Made by a program: the position numbers and the translations under genes. This document shows positions 1 to 6,172 of a DNA stretch of 9,134 nucleotides, piece after piece; position 1 is the first letter of the stretch, and each line of letters starts with the position of its first letter. Source of the stretch: an uncultured Collinsella sp. (GTDB taxonomy: Bacteria; Actinomycetota; Coriobacteriia; Coriobacteriales; Coriobacteriaceae); the NCBI GenBank assembly GCA_900547285.1, contig URGF01000068.1, positions 1 through 9,134 of the forward strand. Reading direction: 5' to 3'. Below the pieces are notes generated by a model, which was not told the origin of the DNA, did not search any database, and saw only the letters and a list, made by a program, of their open reading frames with translations.

Positions 1-964
1 CACCGTCGGCAGCGCCGGACGTGGACTCGACGAAAGTGGTGATGGAGGAGACGCCCATAAAGCCACCGGCAGCAGCGGCCACGGAGTCGACGACCAGGAT
101 GGGACGGATGTCCTCGACATTGCCGTCCTCGGTCAGGAACTCGCCCTGCTTGGCGACGGCCATCGCGGTGCCCATGGTGTCGAAGAAGTCACTCATGAGC
201 AGCGAGAAGGCCACGACGAGCAGCATCGGGTCGGTCAGAACCTTCACGATGGCCATGTTGCCATCGGCGGTGCTGGCAAACGGGGCGCCAAAGGTCGAGA
301 AGTCGAGCGGTGCGATGAGGCCCTCGGGCGCATGAGTGACGCCCAGCGGGATACCGGCGATAACGGCAACGATGATGCCGATGAGCAGCGAGCCCGGCAC
401 GTTGCGGGAAGCCAGGGCAACCGTCACGACGATGGAGATGATGCCGACGATAAAGGTGGGGGAGGTGATGTCGCCCAAGCCGACGAGCGTACCGGCGCCA
501 GCGGTGATGATGCCGGCGTCGCACAGACCGATCATGGCGATAAACAGACCCAGACCCACCGAGATGGCGTGGCGCAGGACCACGGGGATGGCATCCATGA
601 TGGCCTCGCGCAGGCCGCAAAGGACGAGCAGCAAGATGACGATACCTTCGAGGAAGATAACGCTCATGGCAACGTGCCAGTCACCGCCGCACATGGTGGT
701 GGTGATGCCCGCGATCATGGCGTTGATGCCCAGGCCCGACGCGCAGGCGAGCGGGCGGTTGGCGAAGATGCCCATGCAGATGGTCATGATGCCGGCGCCC
801 AGGCAGGTGGCGCAGGCGAGCGCTCCCGCATCGATGCCAGCGCCCGAGAGCACTGCGGGGTTGACGGCGATGATGTAGGCCATCGCCAGGAATGTTGTCA
901 GTCCAGCGCGAAGTTCGGTCCCGATTGTGGACTTGCGCTCACTGACGTGAAATAGTTCGTCCAT
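1..964 (-). CDS. AzgA-type nucleobase (guanine/hypoxanthine/adenine) permease, 3' end outside window
   Basis: An inner-membrane permease of the AzgA branch of the NCS2/nucleobase-cation-symporter superfamily, expected to import purine bases by proton symport. The first 321 residues are visible; family members are usually about 430-480 aa, so the C-terminal part is missing beyond base 1. Family marks seen are TFLAMAYIIAVNP (23-35), a small-residue-rich helix GLGINAMIAG (77-86), an IFLEGIVI helix (103-110), AIPVVLRHAISVGLGLFIAMIGL-like helices (125-147), SDFFDTMGT (258-266) and SSITTFVESTSGAADG (306-321). The last two match the substrate/coupling motifs of the family. The start is ATG at 964, chosen because AAGGAAAGG lies just upstream on the minus strand (979-971). 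It is divergent from the deformylase-like gene. A 6-bp hairpin (982-987/997-1002) lies in its leader; no purine riboswitch consensus is seen. Which base it carries cannot be decided from sequence. Confidence 0.9.
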   Translation of the reverse strand, partial: MDELFHVSERKSTIGTELRAGLTTFLAMAYIIAVNPAVLSGAGIDAGALACATCLGAGIMTICMGIFANRPLACASGLGINAMIAGITTTMCGGDWHVAMSVIFLEGIVILLLVLCGLREAIMDAIPVVLRHAISVGLGLFIAMIGLCDAGIITAGAGTLVGLGDITSPTFIVGIISIVVTVALASRNVPGSLLIGIIVAVIAGIPLGVTHAPEGLIAPLDFSTFGAPFASTADGNMAIVKVLTDPMLLVVAFSLLMSDFFDTMGTAMAVAKQGEFLTEDGNVEDIRPILVVDSVAAAAGGFMGVSSITTFVESTSGAADG

Positions 965-1118
965 GCATACCCTTTCCTTGTTCGGCCCCGAGTTTAGGCC
1001 GATTGACACGAACTCACCTACTATATCGCCTTTGAAAGGTTGATGTTCCTCGCGTGTTGAAGTTCGGCGCTTTGTAGCAGACGGACGGTATTATTCGCAT
1101 GAAAATGTGTAGGTACCG

Positions 1119-1124
1119 TATACT
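1119..1124 (+). promoter_or_regulatory. Probable -10 element for the deformylase-like gene
   Basis: TATACT is a 5/6 match to the sigma-70-type -10 hexamer and lies 33 bases before the chosen ATG at 1158. The -35 region is weak: TTCGCA-like, with spacing about 19. This is inference from consensus only. The 965-1145 region is shared with the divergent permease, for which only a poor TATAGT-like -10 (1025-1020, minus strand) can be seen. Confidence 0.4.
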
Positions 1125-1157
1125 TAAGCGGTTACAACGACCCCTATGGAGGAACGT

Positions 1158-1577
1158 ATGATTAAAGAGCTCTGCCACGACGAGGCTATCCTGTCCCAGC
1201 GTTGCGAGGTTGCGACCGTCGAGGACGAGTCGGTTGCTCAGGACCTGATCGATACCATCAAGTCGCTCGACGATGCCGGCTGCCTTGCCGCTAACCAGAT
1301 TGGCGTTACCAAGAAGGTTTGCGTCTACTTGGACGATGCCGGCGAGCCCCACGTGCTCTACAACCCTCGTCTGGTGTTTGGCCTGGGCGCCAGCAAGATG
1401 GAGGAGAGCTGCCTGACGCACGACGAGATCACCAAGTCCACGCGCTACATCAAGTGCAAGGTTGCCTTTGACCAGATCGTCGACGGCAAGATGCGCGAGC
1501 GCAAGCAGGACTTTGTGGGCTTCGAGGCGCAGATGATCCAGCATATGATCGATCACTGTCTTGGCAAGCTTGTCTAA
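1158..1577 (+). CDS. Peptide deformylase-like protein lacking the catalytic glutamate
   Basis: A 139-aa protein of the peptide deformylase fold, shorter than the roughly 150-190 aa of classical Def. Peptide deformylases remove the formyl group from nascent N-terminal Met using a metal held by one Cys and two His. Motif 1 is GCLAANQ (41-47; family GxxAAxQ, Gln47 kept). Motif 2 is ESCLT (83-87; family EGCLS) with the ligand Cys85 kept. Motif 3 is QHMIDH (128-133; family QHExDH). Both His ligands (129, 133) are present, but the general-base Glu of HExxH is Met130, codon ATG at 1545-1547. The start is ATG 1158 because GGAGG (1148-1152) is spaced 5 bases before it; an in-frame ATG at 1146 would overlap that ribosome site. 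It is monocistronic, with its own terminator. Either it is inactive as a deformylase, or it uses altered chemistry, or it is a binding/regulatory paralogue. A second canonical Def elsewhere in the genome is expected but not seen here. Confidence 0.85.
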   Translation: MIKELCHDEAILSQRCEVATVEDESVAQDLIDTIKSLDDAGCLAANQIGVTKKVCVYLDDAGEPHVLYNPRLVFGLGASKMEESCLTHDEITKSTRYIKCKVAFDQIVDGKMRERKQDFVGFEAQMIQHMIDHCLGKLV

Positions 1578-1608
1578 GGCGACCACAGCACCGCACTTCG
1601 TCGTTTTT

Positions 1609-1651
1609 GGTCCGGGCGTGACATTGTTGTCATGTCCGGGCTTTTGTGTTT
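1609..1651 (+). terminator. Rho-independent terminator after the deformylase-like gene
   Basis: A 15-bp stem (1609-1623 with 1628-1642, including a few G-U pairs) closes a TTGT loop. It is followed by the T-rich tract TTTTGTGTTT on the plus strand. It starts 31 bases after the stop codon and ends about 48 bases before the ribosome site of the hydrolase gene. The two genes should therefore be mostly transcriptionally separate. Confidence 0.9.
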
Positions 1652-1708
1652 AGCGCCTTTTTGTTTGGTGACAATGAACTTAGCAAGAACGTAAAGCTAG
1701 GAGGCGCT

Positions 1709-2674
1709 ATGTGTACGAGCATTCGATTTACCGATAATTCCGGCAACATGTATCTGGGCCGCAACCTCGACTGGAGCTTTGACTACGGCCAACAGGTTCG
1801 CGTGATGCCGCGCGGGTTTCACATTCCGTATTCGTTTATCGACGACACGACAGCGGCACACGCGGTGATCGGTATGTGCATCGATTACAAGAACTACCCT
1901 ATGTTCTTCGATTGCGGCAACGATGCGGGCCTCGCCGTGGCGGGCCTCAATTTCCCGGGTTATGCCGAGTATGCCGAGGACCCTGTCGACGGCAAGACCA
2001 ATATCGCGGCCTATGAGTTTCCCCTGTGGGTGGCAGCGACGTTCTCGACGGTCGATGAGGTCGAGGCCGCGCTGCGCGACACGGTGATTGTCGCCAAATC
2101 TGCCGGAGAGGGGCTGGGCGTGTCGCTGCTCCATTGGATTATCGGCGACAGCCAGCGTAGCATCGTGGTCGAGATGATGGCTGACGGCCTGCATGTATAC
2201 GACGATCCGGTCGACACCCTTGCCAATCAGCCCACCTTCCCGTGGCATATGGAAAACCTACGCACTTATATCACCGCCACAAGCGATTTTCCGCAGACGG
2301 CGACGTGGCGTGGCGCCGAGCTTAAGCCCTATGGAGCCGGTGCCGGCATGCGCGGCATTCCCGGCGACTGCTATTCGCCGAGCCGTTTTGTAAAGGCAGC
2401 GTACCTCAACGCCAATTACCCGCAAAAAGACAGCGAGACCGAAAACGTCGTCCGCATGTTCCGTTCACTCGAGGGCGTGGTGATGATTGAGGGGGCGTCC
2501 AGGATGGGCGATGGCAAGTTCGAGAAGACTATCTATACCGGATGCTTTAGCGCGCGCACAGGCAATTATTACTACGCGATGTATGAGGATCCGTCGATTC
2601 GCTACGTGAGCCTGATGGATGCCGAGGGCGCGAGCCCCGATAGGCTTGTGGTTCCCGAGCCGCGTCGTTCGTAG
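1709..2674 (+). CDS. bsh: Choloylglycine hydrolase family enzyme, probable bile salt hydrolase
   Basis: A 321-aa N-terminal-nucleophile (Ntn) hydrolase of the choloylglycine hydrolase/penicillin V acylase family, which cleaves linear amide bonds such as the glycine or taurine amide of conjugated bile acids. The start is ATG 1709: AGGAGG (1699-1704) lies 4 bases upstream and the second codon is Cys. This is essential, because Cys2 becomes the N-terminal nucleophile after Met removal. The longer frame from 1646 would bury it. Other catalytic residues fall at family positions: Arg18 and Asp21 (RNLDW), Asn81 (GLNFPG), Asn173 (LANQPTF) and Arg226 (PGDCYSPSRF). The length fits the usual 315-340 aa, and there is no signal peptide, so it is cytoplasmic. 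The Q-P-T-F-P-W and C-Y-S-P-S variants differ from the N-P-T-F and Y-S-S forms common in bifidobacterial and lactobacillal enzymes. Penicillin V or N-acyl-homoserine-lactone acylase activity is therefore possible. It is convergent with kup. Confidence 0.88.
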   Translation: MCTSIRFTDNSGNMYLGRNLDWSFDYGQQVRVMPRGFHIPYSFIDDTTAAHAVIGMCIDYKNYPMFFDCGNDAGLAVAGLNFPGYAEYAEDPVDGKTNIAAYEFPLWVAATFSTVDEVEAALRDTVIVAKSAGEGLGVSLLHWIIGDSQRSIVVEMMADGLHVYDDPVDTLANQPTFPWHMENLRTYITATSDFPQTATWRGAELKPYGAGAGMRGIPGDCYSPSRFVKAAYLNANYPQKDSETENVVRMFRSLEGVVMIEGASRMGDGKFEKTIYTGCFSARTGNYYYAMYEDPSIRYVSLMDAEGASPDRLVVPEPRRS

Positions 2675-2697
2675 CCGAGGGCTTTACTGAAATGCAA

Positions 2698-2733
2698 AGC
2701 GCCCCTGCATCTCCTGTGAGGTGCAGGGGCGCT
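2698..2733. terminator. Hairpin terminator between convergent bsh and kup
   Basis: A 16-bp stem (2698-2713 with 2718-2733, one G-T pair) closes a CTGT loop. Its base is G/C-rich (AGCGCCCCTGCA with its complement). It lies between the hydrolase stop (2674) and the kup stop (2754). On the minus strand it is followed by TTTGCATTT, so termination of kup is the clearer role. On the plus strand the following bases are only weakly T-rich, so bidirectional use is inferred. Confidence 0.8.
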
Positions 2734-2753
2734 GTCGTTGATGTGCGACGTCG

Positions 2754-4985
2754 CTAGAAGTTGGCGTCGTTGAGCTGGGCGCTCTCGAGGCCGTCGAGCA
2801 GTTGCTGTTCGGGCGTATCGGCGACGCTCTCGAGCAATTCGGTGGGATCGACGTTCATGTCCCTACCGGCCTCGTTGCCGTTGACCAGGTCGTCCGAGAA
2901 GATATCGACTTCCATTTCCTCGGCTTCTTCGATCTGGACCTCGAGCGGCACATGGGTGCGTACGAGTTTGACCGCCGGACGCATGCGGGCAAAGAGAGGC
3001 ACGTACTCGATGATGATCGCCGAGTTCTCAAGACCGTACCAGCGTGCCGGGCTTCCGCAGGCGCGGCGGACGGCGTACTTGATGGCCATCACGCGGTGGT
3101 CGTTGCGGTTGATGTCCGTTTCGGGGGCAAGCATCTTGCGCAGCATGCAAAAACGGAAGTCGCCCACGTTGCCGCGTGTCTCGTAGATGGAGTAGGTGTG
3201 ATGCTGCGGTGGCAGCTCACCCGATGTCATCAAGTCGCCAACGATCTGACGCAGATAGGCGTTGATGCGCTGGTTGACCTTAAAGCCCAGGTCCAAGCGC
3301 ACGCGGAACAGGAAGTCTGTGCCAAAGGTCTCAACGGAATACTCGTGCGTATAGGGCTCGTCGGTAACGTGCACGTTGATGAACCAATATGCCTTAGCGC
3401 GCTTGGGATGTTTGTCCAGGATGGAATAGAGCACGTCGCGGTCGAGCGTGAGCGGGTCGGGGCTGTTGGTGAGGAACACCAGATTGTCGGCGAGCACGGG
3501 GTAGGTCTCGTCGTTGCGCAGGCGGTTGAGCTGATCGATGTACTTGGAGACGGGCAGCAGGATCGTCTGCGTGCGCTCGATGGCGGTGCCGCGGCGCCAC
3601 ACGTACATAAGGCCAAACAGCAGCGAGGCCAGGAAGATCATGACGTAGCCGCCGTCAAAGAACATGGTGAGGCACGAAGCGAAGAAGCACAGCTCAATGG
3701 CGCCAAAAAGCAGGGCAAAGACGCAGGCGCCCAGCTTGTGCTTGAGGATGCCGGCGATATAGCTCGTCAAAAGCGTCGTGGTCATGAGCATAGTCACGGT
3801 GATGGCGAGGCCGTAGGCGCTCTCCATGCGCTCGGAGTTTTGGAACAGCAGCACGATGAAGATACAGCCGACCCACATGATGTTGTTGACGAGCGGAATA
3901 TAGAGTTGACCCTTGGTGTCGCTGGGGTAGTGGATGCGCAGATGCGGCATAAGGTTGAGACGCGTGGCCTCGGATACCAGCGAGAACGAGCCGGTGATAA
4001 GCGCCTGCGAGGCGATGATGGCCGCTACGGCCGATAGCACGATGGCAAAGGGGCGCAGGGGCTCGGGAAGCATCATGTAGAACGGGTTGACGATGTCCAT
4101 CGCGAGCATCTGGGGATTGGAGTTGTTGGCGAGCAGCCAAGCGCCCTGACCCAGATAGTTAAGGATGAGGGCCGCCTTTACGAACGGCCAGGATGCGTAA
4201 ATGTTAGCCTTGCCCACGTGACCCATGTCCGAATAGAGCGCCTCGGCGCCGGTCGTCGACAGGAAGACGAAGCCGAGCACCATGATGCCCGAGTGGTTGA
4301 TGGGCGAGAACAGGAACATGATGCCGCGGATGGGGTTGAGTGCGCGCAAGATGGACAGGTTGCCGAGCATGTTGAACAGGCCGGCGCCCGCCAGGAACAG
4401 GAACCATAGAGTCATGAGCGGGCCGAAGAGCTTGCCGATTGACGAGGTGCCGGCGCGCTGCATGGCAAATAGGCCGCAGATAATGATGATGGTAATAATG
4501 ATGACGTTGGTCTGGCCGTCGCCCAATAGCGCGTGGCCCCACTCGATGGTGCGCAGACCCTCGATGGCTGTGGTGACCGTGACGGCGGGGGTGAGGATGC
4601 CGTCGGCAAGCAGCGCCGCACCGCCGATCATGGCGGGAAGGATCAGCCACGGCGCCACTTTGCGTACGAGACTGAACAGGGCGAAGATACCGCCCTCGTT
4701 GTGGTTGTCGGCCCTCATGGCGATTAGCACGTACTTGACCGTGGTTACGAGCGTCATGGTCCAGATGACGAGCGAAAGCGCGCCCAGGATCATGTCCTCG
4801 CTGACGGTACCGATGCCGCCGTTGTTGGCGACGATTGATTTCATGGTGTACATAGGGCTCGTGCCGATGTCGCCATAGACGACGCCGAGCGTTACGAGCA
4901 ACACACCAGCAGAAAGGGGAATGGCTCCATGCCCGCTCTGTCCGTGCTGGTCTTGGAGGTTTGCCTCCAGTTTGTTGTGTGCCAC
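2754..4985 (-). CDS. kup: KUP-family potassium uptake transporter
   Basis: A potassium/proton symporter of the KUP/HAK/KT family in the cytoplasmic membrane. Numbering from the GTG start gives 743 aa. Hallmarks are GVVYGDIGTSP (34-44) in the first membrane helix, MRADNHNEGGIFAL (90-103), DGILTPAVT (128-136) and GAEALYSDMGH (246-256). About 12 hydrophobic segments fill residues 25-465, followed by a cytosolic KUP C-domain (VFLTNSPDPLTLDRD and onward). E. coli Kup is about 620 aa. The extra length here is mostly C-terminal, and the last 60 or so residues are strongly acidic (EEAEEMEVDIFSDD and onward). The start is GTG 4985 because AAGGGAG (4997-4991) is 5 bases upstream; the in-frame ATG at 5003 (6 residues longer) has no good ribosome site. 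A weak TATAAA (5046-5041) is a possible -10. No c-di-AMP (ydaO) riboswitch consensus is recognised in the leader. Confidence 0.95.
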   Translation of the reverse strand: MAHNKLEANLQDQHGQSGHGAIPLSAGVLLVTLGVVYGDIGTSPMYTMKSIVANNGGIGTVSEDMILGALSLVIWTMTLVTTVKYVLIAMRADNHNEGGIFALFSLVRKVAPWLILPAMIGGAALLADGILTPAVTVTTAIEGLRTIEWGHALLGDGQTNVIIITIIIICGLFAMQRAGTSSIGKLFGPLMTLWFLFLAGAGLFNMLGNLSILRALNPIRGIMFLFSPINHSGIMVLGFVFLSTTGAEALYSDMGHVGKANIYASWPFVKAALILNYLGQGAWLLANNSNPQMLAMDIVNPFYMMLPEPLRPFAIVLSAVAAIIASQALITGSFSLVSEATRLNLMPHLRIHYPSDTKGQLYIPLVNNIMWVGCIFIVLLFQNSERMESAYGLAITVTMLMTTTLLTSYIAGILKHKLGACVFALLFGAIELCFFASCLTMFFDGGYVMIFLASLLFGLMYVWRRGTAIERTQTILLPVSKYIDQLNRLRNDETYPVLADNLVFLTNSPDPLTLDRDVLYSILDKHPKRAKAYWFINVHVTDEPYTHEYSVETFGTDFLFRVRLDLGFKVNQRINAYLRQIVGDLMTSGELPPQHHTYSIYETRGNVGDFRFCMLRKMLAPETDINRNDHRVMAIKYAVRRACGSPARWYGLENSAIIIEYVPLFARMRPAVKLVRTHVPLEVQIEEAEEMEVDIFSDDLVNGNEAGRDMNVDPTELLESVADTPEQQLLDGLESAQLNDANF

Positions 4986-4990
4986 GTGGA

Positions 4991-5020
4991 CTCCCTTAGA
5001 CATCCGGTTATCTGTCTAGG
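4991..5020 (-). promoter_or_regulatory. kup ribosome binding site next to a small dyad
   Basis: AAGGGAG (4997-4991) supports the GTG start at 4985. Directly upstream, TAGACA and TGTCTA (5018-5013 and 5002-4997) form a 6-bp inverted repeat with a 10-base loop. The 3' arm touches the first base of the ribosome site. A third TAGACA lies at 5080-5085. In the message this could be a small hairpin beside the ribosome site. Its effect on translation is speculative. Confidence 0.45.
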
Positions 5021-5084
5021 ACAAAAAACTTTATGCCGTCTTTATACATACAAGAGCAGTTTGGCACATCGGGTTATTTTAGAC

Positions 5085-5108
5085 AATAATCCTCAGCTGG
5101 GGATTATT
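5085..5108. promoter_or_regulatory. 24-bp near-perfect palindrome between eamA and kup
   Basis: AATAATCC and GGATTATT arms (5085-5092, 5101-5108) surround a central palindromic CAGCTG (5094-5099). Only one symmetric base pair (5093/5100) breaks the dyad. It lies 100 bases upstream of the kup start and 35 bases past the stop of the upstream exporter gene. Neither strand has a T-run after it, so a DNA operator upstream of kup is favoured over a terminator. A weak terminator for the exporter gene is not excluded. Confidence 0.5.
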
Positions 5109-5142
5109 TATCTACGCAGGTAGCATTTCAAAGCAGGGGCTT

Positions 5143-6054
5143 TTAAGCACGTGCTATCTGGGCGATGCCAGCCTTGGCGTTTGCGCGTTTGCCGGCGAGT
5201 TCGCAAAAAATCGCGCCGCCGATGATAAGCGCGGCGCCCATCAGGCAGACCGGTGTTATGGCTTCACCCAAAAGGGCGGCTGAGAACACGACCGCCGAAA
5301 GCGGCTCGAGGTAGCCGACGACGGCGACGGTCTGAACGGGCAGCTTGGCGACGGCGCTAAAGTAGAGCAGGCAACCAATGCCGGTGTTGACGACGCCGAG
5401 CATAGCGACGGCGCGCCAATCAATGCTGGCGGCGACGCCGGCGGACAGGAACGAGGGAGCGCCCTGCGTGATGAGCGTGAGGGCCAGTGCGGTCACAAAG
5501 GCGGCGCTCACTTGGAGTGCGGAGTTCTCGAGGCCCTCGATGTGAGGCGCACCCTTGCTGGCGATGACCATCAATGCATAGCAGAAGGCCGAGGCGATTC
5601 CACAGACGATGCCCGCAATGGGCATATTGCCGCCTAGACCTTGCGCTGCAATGAGAAAAGCACCGCAGGCGACGGCGATAAAGCCGGCGATTTTGCTGCC
5701 GGTCAGCTTTTCGCCAAAAATGAGCGGGGAGAGGGCCATAACGATGATGGGACCGCAGTAATACAGCAGCGAGGATACGCCGACGCCGATCGTCTGGTAG
5801 GCGCGGAACAGAAAAATCCAGCTGGCGCCCAGCGCGGCTCCCGAGAGGAGAAGGGCTGCGGCTTCGCGGGGGCGAGATGGCGCCTGCAACCTATGGCGTT
5901 GGGTGATGGCGAGGATAGTGACAAGCGAGAGGGCGCCCAAAAAAGTACGCAGGAGCACGATATCGGAGCTCGGCAGTGCGATGGCAGCGGCGATGATGCC
6001 GTTGGAGCCAAACAATAGCAATGCTGCTAAGTACGTAAACAGTCCGTTGTTCAT
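5143..6054 (-). CDS. EamA/DMT-superfamily transporter (probable exporter)
   Basis: A 303-aa membrane protein of the drug/metabolite transporter superfamily with two EamA repeats (about residues 5-138 and 147-287) and ten hydrophobic segments. Typical marks are the end of repeat 1, SPLIFGEKLTG (109-119), and of repeat 2, YLEPLSAVVFSAALLGE (248-264). Family members export amino acids, nucleosides or toxic metabolites; the substrate here cannot be read from sequence. The start is ATG 6054, with GAGGGG about 10 bases upstream, a slightly long spacing. It is divergent from a LysR-type regulator. That arrangement commonly means the regulator controls the transporter. On the minus strand TTGTCA (6145-6140) is a good -35, with a poor TATTCG -10 at spacing 16. 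The gene lies 157 bases upstream of kup on the same strand, with the palindrome at 5085-5108 between them. Confidence 0.9.
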   Translation of the reverse strand: MNNGLFTYLAALLLFGSNGIIAAAIALPSSDIVLLRTFLGALSLVTILAITQRHRLQAPSRPREAAALLLSGAALGASWIFLFRAYQTIGVGVSSLLYYCGPIIVMALSPLIFGEKLTGSKIAGFIAVACGAFLIAAQGLGGNMPIAGIVCGIASAFCYALMVIASKGAPHIEGLENSALQVSAAFVTALALTLITQGAPSFLSAGVAASIDWRAVAMLGVVNTGIGCLLYFSAVAKLPVQTVAVVGYLEPLSAVVFSAALLGEAITPVCLMGAALIIGGAIFCELAGKRANAKAGIAQIARA

Positions 6055-6083
6055 GCGCTGACATCCCCTCTATATCCGAGCAT

Positions 6084-6100
6084 GTTCACTATGGGTGAAC
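6084..6100. promoter_or_regulatory. Dyad GTTCAC-N5-GTGAAC, candidate LysR-type operator
   Basis: A perfect 6-bp inverted repeat with a 5-base spacer. T6086 and A6098 are separated by 11 bases, giving the T-N11-A geometry typical of LysR-family binding sites. It lies in the 118-bp region between the exporter and LysR genes, directly upstream of and touching the expected -35 region of the LysR promoter, and in the leader of the exporter gene. The assignment to this regulator is inferred from position and symmetry. Confidence 0.6.
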
Positions 6101-6121
6101 TGGCTTTAGAAGAAAAGCGAA

Positions 6122-6127
6122 TATAAT
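6122..6127 (+). promoter_or_regulatory. -10 element of the LysR-type regulator gene
   Basis: A perfect TATAAT, 46 bases before the GTG start at 6173. The -35 region (about 6098-6106) has no good match and abuts the dyad at 6084-6100. This would fit a promoter that depends on, or is modulated by, a bound regulator. Confidence 0.6.
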
Positions 6128-6136
6128 GCATGGATA

Positions 6137-6155
6137 ACATGACAAAAACTCATGT
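6137..6155. promoter_or_regulatory. Second dyad ACATGA-N7-TCATGT in the LysR/eamA control region
   Basis: A 6-bp inverted repeat with a 7-base spacer. T6140 and A6152 also show T-N11-A spacing. It covers the likely transcription start of the LysR gene (about 6134 onward) and includes the TGACAA that forms the exporter's putative -35 on the other strand. Binding here could repress both promoters. The half-site differs from the one at 6084-6100, so two sites for one protein, or sites for two proteins, are both possible. Confidence 0.5.
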
Positions 6156-6172
6156 AAAGGTGGAGGGGTGCC

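Noticed and set aside
332..955. Long plus-strand frames opposite the permease (also 336-878)
   Set aside because: They encode His/Asp/Gly/Arg- or Met/Pro-rich low-complexity proteins with no family resemblance and arise from GC-rich codon bias on the antisense strand of a clear AzgA-type permease.
965..1100. Purine riboswitch in the permease leader
   Set aside because: The conserved core (TATA-type P1 with the GTTTCTACC and CCGTAAA-like loops) could not be found on the minus strand.
1014..1586. 190-aa minus-strand frame opposite the deformylase-like gene
   Set aside because: Shadow of the coding strand; the plus-strand product carries all three deformylase motifs and a good ribosome site.
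1646..1708. Upstream in-frame start for the bile salt hydrolase
   Set aside because: It lies inside the terminator tail, has no ribosome site and would bury the catalytic Cys2, which must become the N-terminus.
2802..4037. 411-aa plus-strand open frame opposite kup
   Set aside because: Composition typical of antisense shadow frames, no ribosome site or recognisable domain; the minus-strand kup product has unmistakable family motifs.
4998..5142. c-di-AMP (ydaO) riboswitch upstream of kup
   Set aside because: The leader is AT-rich and lacks the conserved G/C-rich ydaO core; a covariance-model search would settle this.
5146..5155. 10-bp palindrome AGCACGTGCT at the end of the exporter gene
   Set aside because: It falls inside coding codons next to the stop and is short enough to occur by chance in GC-rich DNA.
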